A stretch of DNA of 7,871 nucleotides from an uncultured Anaerolineaceae bacterium (GTDB lineage: Bacteria; Chloroflexota; Anaerolineae; Anaerolineales; Anaerolineaceae): assembly GCA_937897615.1 (NCBI GenBank), contig CALCNO010000073.1:1-7871 (forward strand), given 5' to 3'. This document shows positions 1 through 6,912 of the stretch, in pieces. The notes below the pieces were generated by a model. That model did not search any database and was not told the origin of the DNA. It saw nothing but the letters and a program-made list of their open reading frames with translations. Position 1 is the stretch's first letter. Every line of letters begins with the position of its first letter. The position numbers were made by a program, and so were the translations under genes.

Positions 1-186
1 CCGGATGGAGCTCTTGCGCGAGGCACCGCCCCAGATCCAGATATCCCTAAGGATGTAGTTGGTGCGCAATGGTACGAAGTGCCAGGGATTTGGTGGAATA
101 CAGTTGAAAGATTATCCTGGACGATGGTGGGTAAACAGGCAGCCTATGGATGTAAGTTTAGGCAGGTACAATATGCAAAAAACTAG
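1..186 (+). CDS. 3' end of an unrecognised gene (partial)
   Basis: Frame 1 is open from the window edge to a TAG at 184-186, giving 61 residues of a C-terminus whose start lies outside the window. The peptide is soluble-looking and tryptophan-rich (GAQWYEVPGIWW, then ERLSW) and ends VQYAKN. I do not recognise a family, and there is no membrane segment or catalytic motif. Frame 1 is preferred over the overlapping frame that starts with TTG at 59, because that frame is closed by a TAG just upstream and its product looks less protein-like. An open stretch of this length could still arise by chance. The gene would converge on the response regulator gene. Function unknown. Confidence 0.42.
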   Translation, partial: PDGALARGTAPDPDIPKDVVGAQWYEVPGIWWNTVERLSWTMVGKQAAYGCKFRQVQYAKN

Positions 187-207
187 TTTTCGGATTATGC
201 CTAATCC
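179..207. repeat. Palindrome plus short hairpin at the end of the left-edge gene
   Basis: AAAACTAGTTTT (179-190) is a perfect palindrome spanning the TAG stop. It is followed directly by GGATTA-TGCC-TAATCC (192-207), a perfect 6-bp stem with a 4-base loop. Such structure fits an mRNA 3' end between convergent genes, but no good T-run follows on either strand, so it is not called a terminator. Confidence 0.35.
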
Positions 208-233
208 TGACAAAATGAGTTCCTATCCCAGTC

Positions 234-261
234 TTGTAATTGTATGCGATTCGGGTATAAT
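234..261 (+). promoter_or_regulatory. Possible sigma-70-type promoter in the convergent gap
   Basis: TTGTAA (234-239) and a perfect TATAAT (256-261) are separated by 16 bases. A transcript would start near 268 and meet the hairpin at 274-313 almost at once. The region is AT-rich, so a chance match is a real possibility. No gene lies downstream on this strand. Confidence 0.25.
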
Positions 262-273
262 ATTGTCAACAGT

Positions 274-326
274 ACCCACCACGCCTCTGCTTTGCATGCG
301 CACCGAGGTGGGTCGTTTATTTTTAT
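274..326 (+). terminator. Hairpin with T-rich tail, possible terminator
   Basis: ACCCACC (274-280) pairs perfectly with GGTGGGT (307-313). The 26-base loop contains the self-complementary GCATGC. A T-rich tract (CGTTTATTTTTA) follows. It could end rightward transcripts from the left-edge gene or from the promoter-like site at 234-261. The long loop makes it weaker than a textbook terminator. The opposite strand has no matching T-run, so it is not a good terminator for the response regulator gene. Confidence 0.4.
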
Positions 327-339
327 AGGTGATTAATTT

Positions 340-990
340 TTATCCGTTAAGGTTCACCAAACCCTCCCGCAGAGCAATGACCACAGCCTGAGTGCGATCA
401 GACACATTTAATTTCGAAAAAATACCACTCATATAATTTCGAATGGTACCCTCTGATAAATAAAGCCGTCTGGAAATATCAGCGTTGGAAAGCCCCATCG
501 CCAACAGACGAAGCACTTCCAACTCGCGATCACTGAGCGAAATATCTACACTGGGTGTTCGTTGAGGAATGCTCTGCACAATAATATTCAATAATTTTCC
601 AGCCACAGCCGGGTCTACATAAGATCCACCTCTGACCGTTCCCTTGATCGCGCTGATCAATTCACCTCGAGGCCTGTCTTTTAGTAAATAGCCTGATGCA
701 CCGCTACGGATAGCATCAAACAACCATTCGTCATCGTCAAAAGTGGTCAAGATCAAGATGCTGATGTCGGGATGCTTTTCACGGATCTTGCGCGTGGCAA
801 TGACGCCGTTCATGTCTGGCATTTTTAGGTCCATCAGCACCAGGTCAGGCTTGGCTTTCTCTATTTGCTCAAGGGCTTCAATGCCATTATGGGCAGACCC
901 AAGAACGCTGATCTCGTCATCCGATTCAAGGATGCGCCGTAATCCCTCGCAGACAATTTCCTGATCGTCACAGATCAACACTTTAATCAC
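340..990 (-). CDS. NarL/LuxR-family response regulator
   Basis: This is a DNA-binding response regulator (216 aa), the cytoplasmic output partner of the kinase encoded just upstream. The receiver domain covers about residues 1-118, with the acidic pair D8/D9, phospho-acceptor D54 (LMDLKMPD), the switch threonines T82/T83 and conserved K104 (YLLKD). A LuxR/GerE helix-turn-helix covers about 151-209 (LSDRELEVLRLLAMGLSN, then EGTIRNYMSGIFSKL). All key residues are present and the length is normal for the family. I chose the GTG at 988-990 because GGGAG lies 7 bases upstream and it gives the canonical start MIKVLICDDQ. A TTG at 1006-1008 would add six unlikely residues. The gene overlaps the kinase stop by 8 bp, so the two are probably translationally coupled. 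The likely target is the divergent exporter promoter (inference). Confidence 0.95.
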   Translation of the reverse strand: MIKVLICDDQEIVCEGLRRILESDDEISVLGSAHNGIEALEQIEKAKPDLVLMDLKMPDMNGVIATRKIREKHPDISILILTTFDDDEWLFDAIRSGASGYLLKDRPRGELISAIKGTVRGGSYVDPAVAGKLLNIIVQSIPQRTPSVDISLSDRELEVLRLLAMGLSNADISRRLYLSEGTIRNYMSGIFSKLNVSDRTQAVVIALREGLVNLNG

Positions 991-2236
991 TGAACCGCTC
1001 CCAAACAAAACGGACGGTGGTGCCGTTCCCGGGTCGGCTTTCTACTACCAGCTTGCCGCCAACGGAAGCAGCACGTTCTTGCAGCCCTCGCAGGCCAAAA
1101 TTTTCTTCTTTGGGCGGCTGCCCTTGATCAAACCCAATGCCATCATCGTGAATGGTGAGTTCTATTTCTTCTGTTTTTACCTCAACATTTACTTCTGCCT
1201 GGCTGGCATTGGCGTGCCGCACAATATTCTCAAGCCCTTCCTGTGTGATCCGGTAGATACTTTGCTCTACTTCCAACGGGAGAACTGGCAATTGATCAGG
1301 GCAATTAAGCGAGACTGGAATAGAACACCGTGCCGAAGCAGTCTGAATGAGGTTATACAAAGCCAGTTTCAACCCCAAATCTTCTAAAGGGCCGGCGCGC
1401 AGAGCCTTCAGTGCCCGGCGGGTTTCATCCAATCCCAACCGCGTAGTATTTAAGGAGTAATCCAACATTTTTTGAGCTTCAACCTGCGTGGGCTGCACCA
1501 CCGTCTTGATCGCCTCAAGGTTGATCGCCAAGCCACTGAGCGTGTGAGCGAGGGTGTCGTGCAGTTCAGCAGCCAGACGGTTGCGCTCACGGTTGGTGGC
1601 AAGTTGCTCCAACGTGCTCATATATTGGTTTAACCTCAAGTTGGTCTGAATTAATTTTTGGTTTTGCATCCGCTGCGTTTCGACCAAAATGTTGACAATA
1701 TACCCCACCGTACCAAACGCAAAAGCGCGGAGCAACGGCACGCTTACCAATGGCAGCGTCTCGTAGGTGAATTTATCCAACACGGTGAATAATACGATCA
1801 ACTCCAGCCCGTTGGTGAAAACAATGTAAGCCAGCACCGCTTTAAAGTTATACTGCCAGGCGATTAACACAAGGGGAACAAAGAGGACAGGCAGCCACAG
1901 CCAACTGCGGTTAATTATCGTGAAAATATTGGCCTGCAACGGATGGAGCAGATAAACAAAATTGCCGATTACTGGAAAAATAGCTGCCACCAACAACCCC
2001 AAAGGTAAAAAAAGTTTTCTCAGCCTTTGTTCCAAAATAGACAGGTTCAAATAGCCATACAGGCAGAAGTAGACCACGAAATTTCCTAAAAACTGGAATT
2101 GCACGGATTTTTCCCAGCCGGCGGAGAATAAAGTATAGCCCCACAAGAGGGCAAAATAGACCACTGCCACTCCAACGAAGTAGCGGAATACTCTCAATAA
2201 CCCCAGTTCGACCGGTCTCTTCATCTTTTTTATCAT
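983..2236 (-). CDS. Membrane sensor histidine kinase, HisKA_3 (NarL-partner) type
   Basis: This sensor kinase autophosphorylates and passes phosphate to the adjacent regulator. Numbered from the start used here (417 aa), six hydrophobic segments lie at about 16-36, 49-67, 74-95, 112-126, 130-152 and 162-185. A linker follows, then the HisKA_3 dimerisation helix with phospho-acceptor H226 in ELHDTLAH; D227 and H231 fit the DxxxQ/H phosphatase motif. The HATPase domain shows the N-box (QEGLENIVRHAN, about 332-343), G1 DDGIGFD (about 364-370), G2 GLRGL (381-385) and GNGTT. There is no separate extracellular sensor domain, so sensing is probably within the membrane bundle, as in DesK or LiaS-like kinases. 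The start is uncertain: ATGs at 2281, 2236 and 2224 are all in frame and none has a strong ribosome site. The 2281 start adds an odd N-terminus that overlaps the repeats in the control region. Confidence 0.93.
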   Translation of the reverse strand: MIKKMKRPVELGLLRVFRYFVGVAVVYFALLWGYTLFSAGWEKSVQFQFLGNFVVYFCLYGYLNLSILEQRLRKLFLPLGLLVAAIFPVIGNFVYLLHPLQANIFTIINRSWLWLPVLFVPLVLIAWQYNFKAVLAYIVFTNGLELIVLFTVLDKFTYETLPLVSVPLLRAFAFGTVGYIVNILVETQRMQNQKLIQTNLRLNQYMSTLEQLATNRERNRLAAELHDTLAHTLSGLAINLEAIKTVVQPTQVEAQKMLDYSLNTTRLGLDETRRALKALRAGPLEDLGLKLALYNLIQTASARCSIPVSLNCPDQLPVLPLEVEQSIYRITQEGLENIVRHANASQAEVNVEVKTEEIELTIHDDGIGFDQGQPPKEENFGLRGLQERAASVGGKLVVESRPGNGTTVRFVWERFSD

Positions 2237-2275
2237 AACATAATCACAATCAGTGGGTGCAAGAATGATGATGCC

Positions 2276-2292
2276 AGTCATGCAGAGTCATG
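2276..2292. repeat. Heptamer direct repeat with 10-bp period in the control region
   Basis: AGTCATG occurs at 2276-2282 and again at 2286-2292, one helical turn apart; a further GTCAT follows at 2292-2296. It sits between the divergent kinase and exporter genes, where the response regulator would be expected to bind. It could be a set of half-sites on one face of the helix, but the repeat is short. Confidence 0.35.
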
Positions 2293-2311
2293 TCATCAGT
2301 AACCCAAGTGA

Positions 2312-2325
2312 ATGTCGCTCGACAT
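2312..2325. promoter_or_regulatory. Inverted repeat, candidate response-regulator operator
   Basis: ATGTCG-CT-CGACAT is a perfect 6-bp inverted repeat with a 2-base spacer. It ends three bases before a possible -35 element at 2329. Its centre (2318.5) would lie near -43 relative to a start around 2362, the usual position for an activator that touches RNA polymerase. Symmetric sites of this size suit dimeric LuxR/NarL-type regulators. That this regulator binds here is inference. Confidence 0.4.
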
Positions 2326-2328
2326 CTG

Positions 2329-2355
2329 TTGAATCTTCCAGCAGATGAGTATAGT
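2329..2355 (+). promoter_or_regulatory. Candidate promoter of the exporter operon
   Basis: A -10-like TATAGT (2350-2355, one mismatch to consensus) is preceded by TTGAAT (2329-2334) with a short 15-base spacer. The weak -35 and short spacing suit an activator-dependent promoter with the inverted repeat directly upstream. The start would be near 2362, leaving a leader of about 45 bases before the ATG at 2407. Confidence 0.33.
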
Positions 2356-2406
2356 GAAGTTCGAAACTGCAATTATCAAATAGATGGATCCATTGGGAGA
2401 GCCTAT

Positions 2407-3357
2407 ATGGTTTTTGTGATTACAACAGATCATTTATCAAAACAGTTCAGTAAACGCAACCCACAGCCTGCGATCGATGACCTCTCCATGAACATTCCGC
2501 GCGGCATTTTATTTGGGCTTGTCGGCCCTGATGGAGCCGGTAAAACGACTACTTTGCGCATTCTCTCGTCAGTCATGCTCCCCTCAAGCGGGACTGCGAA
2601 CGTGATGGGGTTCGACACCCGTAGGAATCCCGATTCCCTGCGACAGCAGATCGGGTATATGCCGCAAAACTTTAGCTTGTATCCCGATTTGAGCGTGCTT
2701 GAGAATCTGAACTTCTTTGCTGATATCCAGCAAGTAAAAAAGGAGCGTAAACTAGCCCGCATTACCGAGATGTTGCGCTTCACCCGTCTCGAAGAATTCA
2801 AGCATCGCAAGGCAGGCACCCTCTCCGGGGGGATGAAGAAGAAGCTTGCCCTGGCCTGCGCACTCGTTCACGAACCACAGCTTTTGATCCTGGACGAACC
2901 CTCGACCGGCGTGGACCCGGTCTCGAGGCGCGAACTGTGGGTGATCCTGGCGGAAGTGGTGCAGCGCGGCGTTACCGTGGTGGTCAGTACCCCCTACATG
3001 GATGAAGCCGAACGCTGCCACCAGGTGAGTTTTCTGTCTCACGGAAAGGTGCTGGCCACCGGCACGCCCAATGAGTTGATCAAAACACTGCCCTTTGAGA
3101 TCCTAGAGTTGAAAGCCAGCCCGCGCAAGAAAATGCGCCAGATCGTCAACGAGACCCAAGGTGTATTGGATTGGCGCCCGGTCGGCGATTCTCTCCGGTT
3201 GAATGTGCCCAATAACGGCGTATCGCATAAGATCCTGCTCTCTCTTCGAGAACGACTGGACCAGGAACAATTAAAAGTGACCCTGCTGAGGCCGACGCGT
3301 CCAAGCATGGAAGATGTGTTCGTCCATCTGGTGAACACGCAGCGAGGTCAGGCATGA
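2407..3357 (+). CDS. ABC exporter ATPase 1 (YbhF N-half-like), H-loop histidine lost
   Basis: This is the first cytoplasmic nucleotide-binding subunit (316 aa) of a YbhF/DrrA/CcmA-type exporter. Motifs: Walker A GPDGAGKT (40-47, with D where N is usual), Q-loop Q87 (YMPQ), intact signature LSGGM (139-143), Walker B LLILDE with catalytic E164, and D-loop GVD (168-170). The H-loop position reads STPYMDEA, with proline 196 (CCC at 2992-2994) instead of histidine. As I recall, the N-terminal half of E. coli YbhF also lacks this histidine. The C-terminal part (about 225-316) is the usual extension of this subfamily and ends in RPSMEDVFVHLV. The start at 2407 has GGGAGAG five bases upstream. Upstream ATGs such as 2290 would run through the control region and add a non-conserved tail. 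The gene is joined to ATPase 2 by a 4-bp ATGA overlap. Confidence 0.93.
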   Translation: MVFVITTDHLSKQFSKRNPQPAIDDLSMNIPRGILFGLVGPDGAGKTTTLRILSSVMLPSSGTANVMGFDTRRNPDSLRQQIGYMPQNFSLYPDLSVLENLNFFADIQQVKKERKLARITEMLRFTRLEEFKHRKAGTLSGGMKKKLALACALVHEPQLLILDEPSTGVDPVSRRELWVILAEVVQRGVTVVVSTPYMDEAERCHQVSFLSHGKVLATGTPNELIKTLPFEILELKASPRKKMRQIVNETQGVLDWRPVGDSLRLNVPNNGVSHKILLSLRERLDQEQLKVTLLRPTRPSMEDVFVHLVNTQRGQA

Positions 3358-4316
3358 ATTCTGTTGAGGTAAATCACCTGACGCGGAATTTCAATAATTT
3401 CTTCGCGGTCAACGACATCAGTTTTTACATCCCGCAAGGAGAGATCTTTGGCTTGCTCGGCCCGAACGGAGCGGGAAAAACCACCACCATCCGGGTTTTG
3501 TGCGGCATCATGCTGCCTTCCTCAGGTTCAGTCAACGTGTTGGGCTATAACGTCACCCGCAATCCCAACGAGGTAAAAAGCCGCATCGGATACATGTCTC
3601 AAAAGTTTTCTCTCTACAACGACCTGACACCCGTGGAAAATATTAATTTTTACGCTTCCATTTACGGCGTACCCAAGAAAGAACGGGCTGATCGGGTGAA
3701 AGAGTTGATCAAAATGGCTGATCTGAGCGGACATGAACGGCAGCTCACCCGCAACCTATCCGGGGCCTGGCGGCAGCGCCTCGCGCTGGCTTGCGCCATC
3801 GTCCACCGCCCATCCATGATCTTCCTGGATGAAGCCACGGCGGGGGTGGATCCCGTTTCACGCCGTGAGTTCTGGGACCTGATCTACACCCTCGCCAGCG
3901 AGGGTGTCAGCGTGCTCGCCACCACTCACTATATGGATGAGGCCGAGTATTGCAACACCATTGGCATGATGTACCAGGGCAAACTGGTGGCACTGGCCAG
4001 CCCTGAAACCCTTAAGAACAACCTGCCCGGCGTTTTGGTGCAGTTAGACTGCGACCGCCCTGGGGATGTGTTAAAGCTCGTTTCCGGTCAGGATGGCGTT
4101 ATCAACACCACCATCCACGGCGCATTGGTGCACCTGACTTTGAAAGACGCCAGCATTGAGACGCTGGTGAAAGAAGCCCTTGCCCATGCCAAAATCACAA
4201 TCAAGGCGTGGGAGGTCATCCAACCTTCGCTGGAGGATGTGTTCCTGACCATGGTTTCTGAGCAACTCTCAACCGCTGAAATACCAGTAAAAGAGGAAAA
4301 AAGGAGAAAAGCATGA
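3354..4316 (+). CDS. ABC exporter ATPase 2 (YbhF C-half-like), altered signature motif
   Basis: This is the second nucleotide-binding subunit (320 aa), related to ATPase 1 along its length. Motifs: Walker A GPNGAGKT (36-43), Q-loop Q83 (YMSQ), signature position LSGAW (135-139, nt 3756-3770) where LSGGQ is usual, Walker B MIFLDE with catalytic E160, D-loop GVD (164-166), and an intact H-loop histidine H192 in TTHYMDEA. The C-terminal extension ends WEVIQPSLEDVFLTMV, followed by a charged tail (KEEKRRKA). ATG 3354 overlaps the ATPase 1 stop as ATGA, with GAGG six bases upstream. The stop likewise overlaps the permease start. The pair most likely forms a heterodimer: the site built from ATPase 1 Walker motifs and the ATPase 2 signature is degenerate, and the other is canonical. 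Confidence 0.95.
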   Translation: MNSVEVNHLTRNFNNFFAVNDISFYIPQGEIFGLLGPNGAGKTTTIRVLCGIMLPSSGSVNVLGYNVTRNPNEVKSRIGYMSQKFSLYNDLTPVENINFYASIYGVPKKERADRVKELIKMADLSGHERQLTRNLSGAWRQRLALACAIVHRPSMIFLDEATAGVDPVSRREFWDLIYTLASEGVSVLATTHYMDEAEYCNTIGMMYQGKLVALASPETLKNNLPGVLVQLDCDRPGDVLKLVSGQDGVINTTIHGALVHLTLKDASIETLVKEALAHAKITIKAWEVIQPSLEDVFLTMVSEQLSTAEIPVKEEKRRKA

Positions 4317-5446
4317 ACCGATTGTGGACAATCATGCGAAAGGAGATTTTTCATATCTGGCGTGATCCGCGCACCCTGGCGATGATCGTTGTACTTCCGG
4401 CGCTGCTGTTGATCCTACTCGGATTCGGGATTTCTTTCGAACAGCAGTCCGTCAAGATGGCGGTCGCTGATTTTTCAAAGACCGATTCCAGCCGCAATTT
4501 TATCGAACAATTCACTGCCAGCAAAGATTTTGTGTATGCCTACGATGTTTTAAATGAAGATGCCTTGATTGATCTGATCAACCGCGACCTGGTGGATGTG
4601 GGCATTCTCATCCCCGAAAATTATGACCGGGACCTTTTAAGCGGCACCCAGGCCAAAATTCCGATCTACATCGACGGCTCGATGCAGCCAACAGATTCAT
4701 TGACGCTCCAACTCAAACTCAATTCGATCACCTCCATGGTCGCCCAAGACATGCTCGTCGAAAAAGTAGTGAAATCGGGGCTTGCAAGCAATTTGAACCT
4801 GCCGGTATCAGGAATCCTTAAAACATTGTACAACCCGAACGGCGACTCCAAGCTCTATATGATCCCCGGGTTGATCGCCATTTTATTACAAATCCAAGCC
4901 TTGATCCTTTCTGCGTTGGCAATCGTCCGTGAACGCGAACAGGGCACTATGGAGCAATTGATCGTCACCCCAGTCCGTTCTTGGGAATTAATGTTAGGTA
5001 AGATCGTTCCATACCTGGTGGTGTGCATCTTCAACCTGTTTGCCCTGCTATGGTTGAGCCAACTTTTCTTCGGAGTCACCGTAGCAGGCAGTCTGGGTGT
5101 GCTGATTGGATTAAGCCTCATTTTCATCCTCGGTTCGCTGGGAATGGGTGTATTGATCTCAACCATATCCCAATCTCAGATGCAGGCCATGTACATTTTA
5201 TTATTCGTGGTGCTTGTGCCGGCGATCATTCTCTCTGGGCTGATGTTCTCACGAGAAAACATGCCAGCCTTCACCTATTGGTTCAGCGAATTGCTGCCTG
5301 TCACCCAGTATCTTGAGATCACACGCGGCATCATGGTGCGCGGTGTAGAAGCGAGTTCGCTGTTCTTTTCTTCTACGTTACCGTTGATCATATTGAGTGT
5401 CGTCTATTTCGTCGCCAGCATCCTGGTGTTCCGAAAACGCATCTAA
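4313..5446 (+). CDS. ABC-2 type permease (YbhS/YbhR/DrrB-like)
   Basis: This is the membrane subunit of the exporter (377 aa). An N-terminal amphipathic stretch (MRKEIFHIWRDPRTL) leads into TM1 (about 21-40). A large extracytoplasmic domain (about 41-180) follows, then TM2 (182-204), TM3 (231-251), TM4 (256-280), TM5 (291-312) and TM6 (353-373). The stretch ERE-GTMEQL-VTP (207-220) after TM2 is the conserved coupling region of this ABC2_membrane_3-type family, and LLPVTQYLEITRGI before the last helix is also typical. AAGGAG (4301-4306) lies six bases before the ATG, which overlaps the ATPase 2 stop by 4 bp. YbhFSR-type systems have two permeases; only one is here, so it would have to homodimerise or pair with a product encoded elsewhere. 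Substrate unknown; drug, lipid or peptide export are all possible. Confidence 0.94.
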   Translation: MNRLWTIMRKEIFHIWRDPRTLAMIVVLPALLLILLGFGISFEQQSVKMAVADFSKTDSSRNFIEQFTASKDFVYAYDVLNEDALIDLINRDLVDVGILIPENYDRDLLSGTQAKIPIYIDGSMQPTDSLTLQLKLNSITSMVAQDMLVEKVVKSGLASNLNLPVSGILKTLYNPNGDSKLYMIPGLIAILLQIQALILSALAIVREREQGTMEQLIVTPVRSWELMLGKIVPYLVVCIFNLFALLWLSQLFFGVTVAGSLGVLIGLSLIFILGSLGMGVLISTISQSQMQAMYILLFVVLVPAIILSGLMFSRENMPAFTYWFSELLPVTQYLEITRGIMVRGVEASSLFFSSTLPLIILSVVYFVASILVFRKRI

Positions 5447-5468
5447 CTTACCTATCAAGGAGAACCCT

Positions 5469-6791
5469 ATGAAACATAATTCACTTAAGGTAGTCAGTCT
5501 GGTAGTCGTGCTCACCTTTTTATTGAGTGCCTGCGCTACCGCCGAAACAGGAAAATTTACCGCCTCAGGCTCGTTTTCTGCCATCGACACTTCCATTGCG
5601 CCCGAATTCAGCGGTAAGGTCACCGAAGTCAGCGTGCTTGAAGGTGAGAGCGTTACTGCCGGGCAAACCCTTTTCAAGATAGACGCGGAAGTCAGCCAGG
5701 CGCAATATGATCAGGCTGCCGCAGCGGTGAGCGCCGCCGAAGCTGCCGTGCAAGCCAGCCGCGGACAAGCCGCCAGCGCAGAGGCGCAGTACCAACTGGC
5801 TTTGCAGGGCGCGCTCATTCAGGATATGCCCAGCCGCCAAACTGCCTGGACCAATACCCCCCCCGAAGACTACCGGGAGGCGTGGTATTTCAACAAGACC
5901 GAATTGATCGAGGCTGCCCAGTCCCAGGTGGAAAGCGCCGAAAAGGCGTTGGCATCCACGTGCGCCGAACTTGAGAATGAGCAAAAGAAGGCCAGCAGCA
6001 GGGATTTCATCGCGGCTGAGAAAAGATTAGCTCTCGCTCAAGTGACCTTGACAGTCGCCGGTGCAACCTTAACCCAGGCACAAACTGCGGGTAATACGAA
6101 CCTTGAAGATGCCGCCATCGAATCTAGGGATGCAGCACAAGCTGAGTTTGACTCTGCCCTTTCAGATTACCAGCGTATGCTGACCACTTCCGTTGCGGAT
6201 TCCATCATCATGGCGCGTTCACGCGTGGCAATTGCCCAGGCAACGTTGGATAACGCCCGAAACGCGTTGCTTGCCTTGCAAACCGGCGACCAATCCCTGC
6301 AGGTGGTGGCCGCCCAGAAAGCCGCTGAAGCAGCTGCCAGCACAGTGAAACAAGCCGAAGCGGGGTTGGAACAAGCGAAAAAAGCGCTGAATATGGCACA
6401 ATTACTATTGGACCGTACAACGGTCACCTCCCCGGTGGACGGTGTAGTGCTAACCCGCAACGTAGAAGTCGGCGACCTGGTTGTGGCAGGCGGCCCAGTG
6501 ATGCGCGTCGCAAACCTTGATACCCTCGACCTGATAGTCTACCTGCCTGAAGATCAATATGGACGAGTCAATATCGGCGATAAAGTGGCTATCACCGTGG
6601 ACTCGTTTGCCGGTGAAACTTTCAAAGGTACAATAGTCCATATCTCTGATGAAGCTGAATTTACACCCAAGAACGTGCAGACGGAATCGGGCAGAAAATC
6701 CACGGTTTATGCAGTCAAGATCCAGGTGCAAAACCTCGACCATAGACTCAAACCGGGGATGCCTGCAGATGTGGAGTTTTCTAGTAAATAG
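5469..6791 (+). CDS. HlyD/YbhG-like membrane-fusion lipoprotein
   Basis: This periplasmic-adaptor-type protein (440 aa) is the likely extracytoplasmic partner of the permease. The N-terminus is a lipoprotein signal: KxxxxxK, a hydrophobic core, then LSAC with lipidated C22. The first half of the lipoyl domain is at about 33-72 (APEFSGKVTEVSVLEG). A long Ala/Gln/Glu-rich helical hairpin spans about 73-315, interrupted at about 119-145 by an aromatic insert (TAWTNTPPEDYREAWYF). The second lipoyl half is at about 316-348 (TVTSPVDGVVL), followed by a beta-barrel domain with FTPKNVQT (398-405) and LKPGMPADVEF, both hallmarks of the YbhG group. AAGGAG (5457-5462) six bases before ATG 5469 fixes the start; a 24-residue upstream extension would bury the signal peptide. 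It lies 22 bp after the permease. No TolC-like gene is seen, so it may act as a cell-surface channel or substrate-binding conduit. Confidence 0.93.
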   Translation: MKHNSLKVVSLVVVLTFLLSACATAETGKFTASGSFSAIDTSIAPEFSGKVTEVSVLEGESVTAGQTLFKIDAEVSQAQYDQAAAAVSAAEAAVQASRGQAASAEAQYQLALQGALIQDMPSRQTAWTNTPPEDYREAWYFNKTELIEAAQSQVESAEKALASTCAELENEQKKASSRDFIAAEKRLALAQVTLTVAGATLTQAQTAGNTNLEDAAIESRDAAQAEFDSALSDYQRMLTTSVADSIIMARSRVAIAQATLDNARNALLALQTGDQSLQVVAAQKAAEAAASTVKQAEAGLEQAKKALNMAQLLLDRTTVTSPVDGVVLTRNVEVGDLVVAGGPVMRVANLDTLDLIVYLPEDQYGRVNIGDKVAITVDSFAGETFKGTIVHISDEAEFTPKNVQTESGRKSTVYAVKIQVQNLDHRLKPGMPADVEFSSK

Positions 6792-6808
6792 AAATCAAAA
6801 AAATTGTA

Positions 6809-6829
6809 GAAGCACAAGCAATATGCTTC
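6809..6829 (+). repeat. Small hairpin in the operon 3' region
   Basis: GAAGCA (6809-6814) pairs with TGCTTC (6824-6829) across a 9-base loop, 18 bases after the lipoprotein stop. The tail (GTTTCTTG) is too poor in T for a confident terminator. It may stabilise the 3' end or act with the stronger terminator downstream. Confidence 0.3.
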
Positions 6830-6857
6830 GTTTCTTGAATAAAAGTTTAGTAGCAAC

Positions 6858-6904
6858 GAGGGACTGAGCCTTATCCTGAACTGGACTCAGTCCTCCTTGT
6901 TTTT
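6858..6904 (+). terminator. Rho-independent terminator of the exporter operon
   Basis: GGACTGAG (6861-6868) pairs perfectly with CTCAGTCC (6886-6893), and a flanking GAG/CTC can extend the stem across one bulged base. The loop is 17 bases. The stem is followed by TCCTTG and a run of five T (6900-6904). It lies 66-70 bp after the last gene and marks the end of the four-gene operon. Confidence 0.8.
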
Positions 6905-6912
6905 AACCTTAA

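Noticed and set aside
59..328. Rightward frame of 89 codons starting with TTG
   Set aside because: A stop lies just upstream, there is no ribosome site, and frame 1 over the same DNA is open from the window edge with a more natural peptide. It also runs through the promoter-like and hairpin sequences.
1079..1387. Rightward frame of 102 codons
   Set aside because: Lies antisense inside the well-supported histidine kinase gene, and the peptide has no recognisable domain.
2290..2406. N-terminal extension of ATPase 1 from ATG 2290
   Set aside because: The added 39 residues resemble no ABC ATPase N-terminus and cross the inverted repeat and promoter. ATG 2407 has a good ribosome site at the right distance.
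5397..5468. N-terminal extension of the lipoprotein
   Set aside because: It overlaps the permease gene and would bury the lipoprotein signal peptide; the ATG at 5469 has AAGGAG six bases upstream.
6649..6867. Rightward frame of 72 codons
   Set aside because: Overlaps the conserved C-terminus of the adaptor gene in another frame and runs into the operon terminator.
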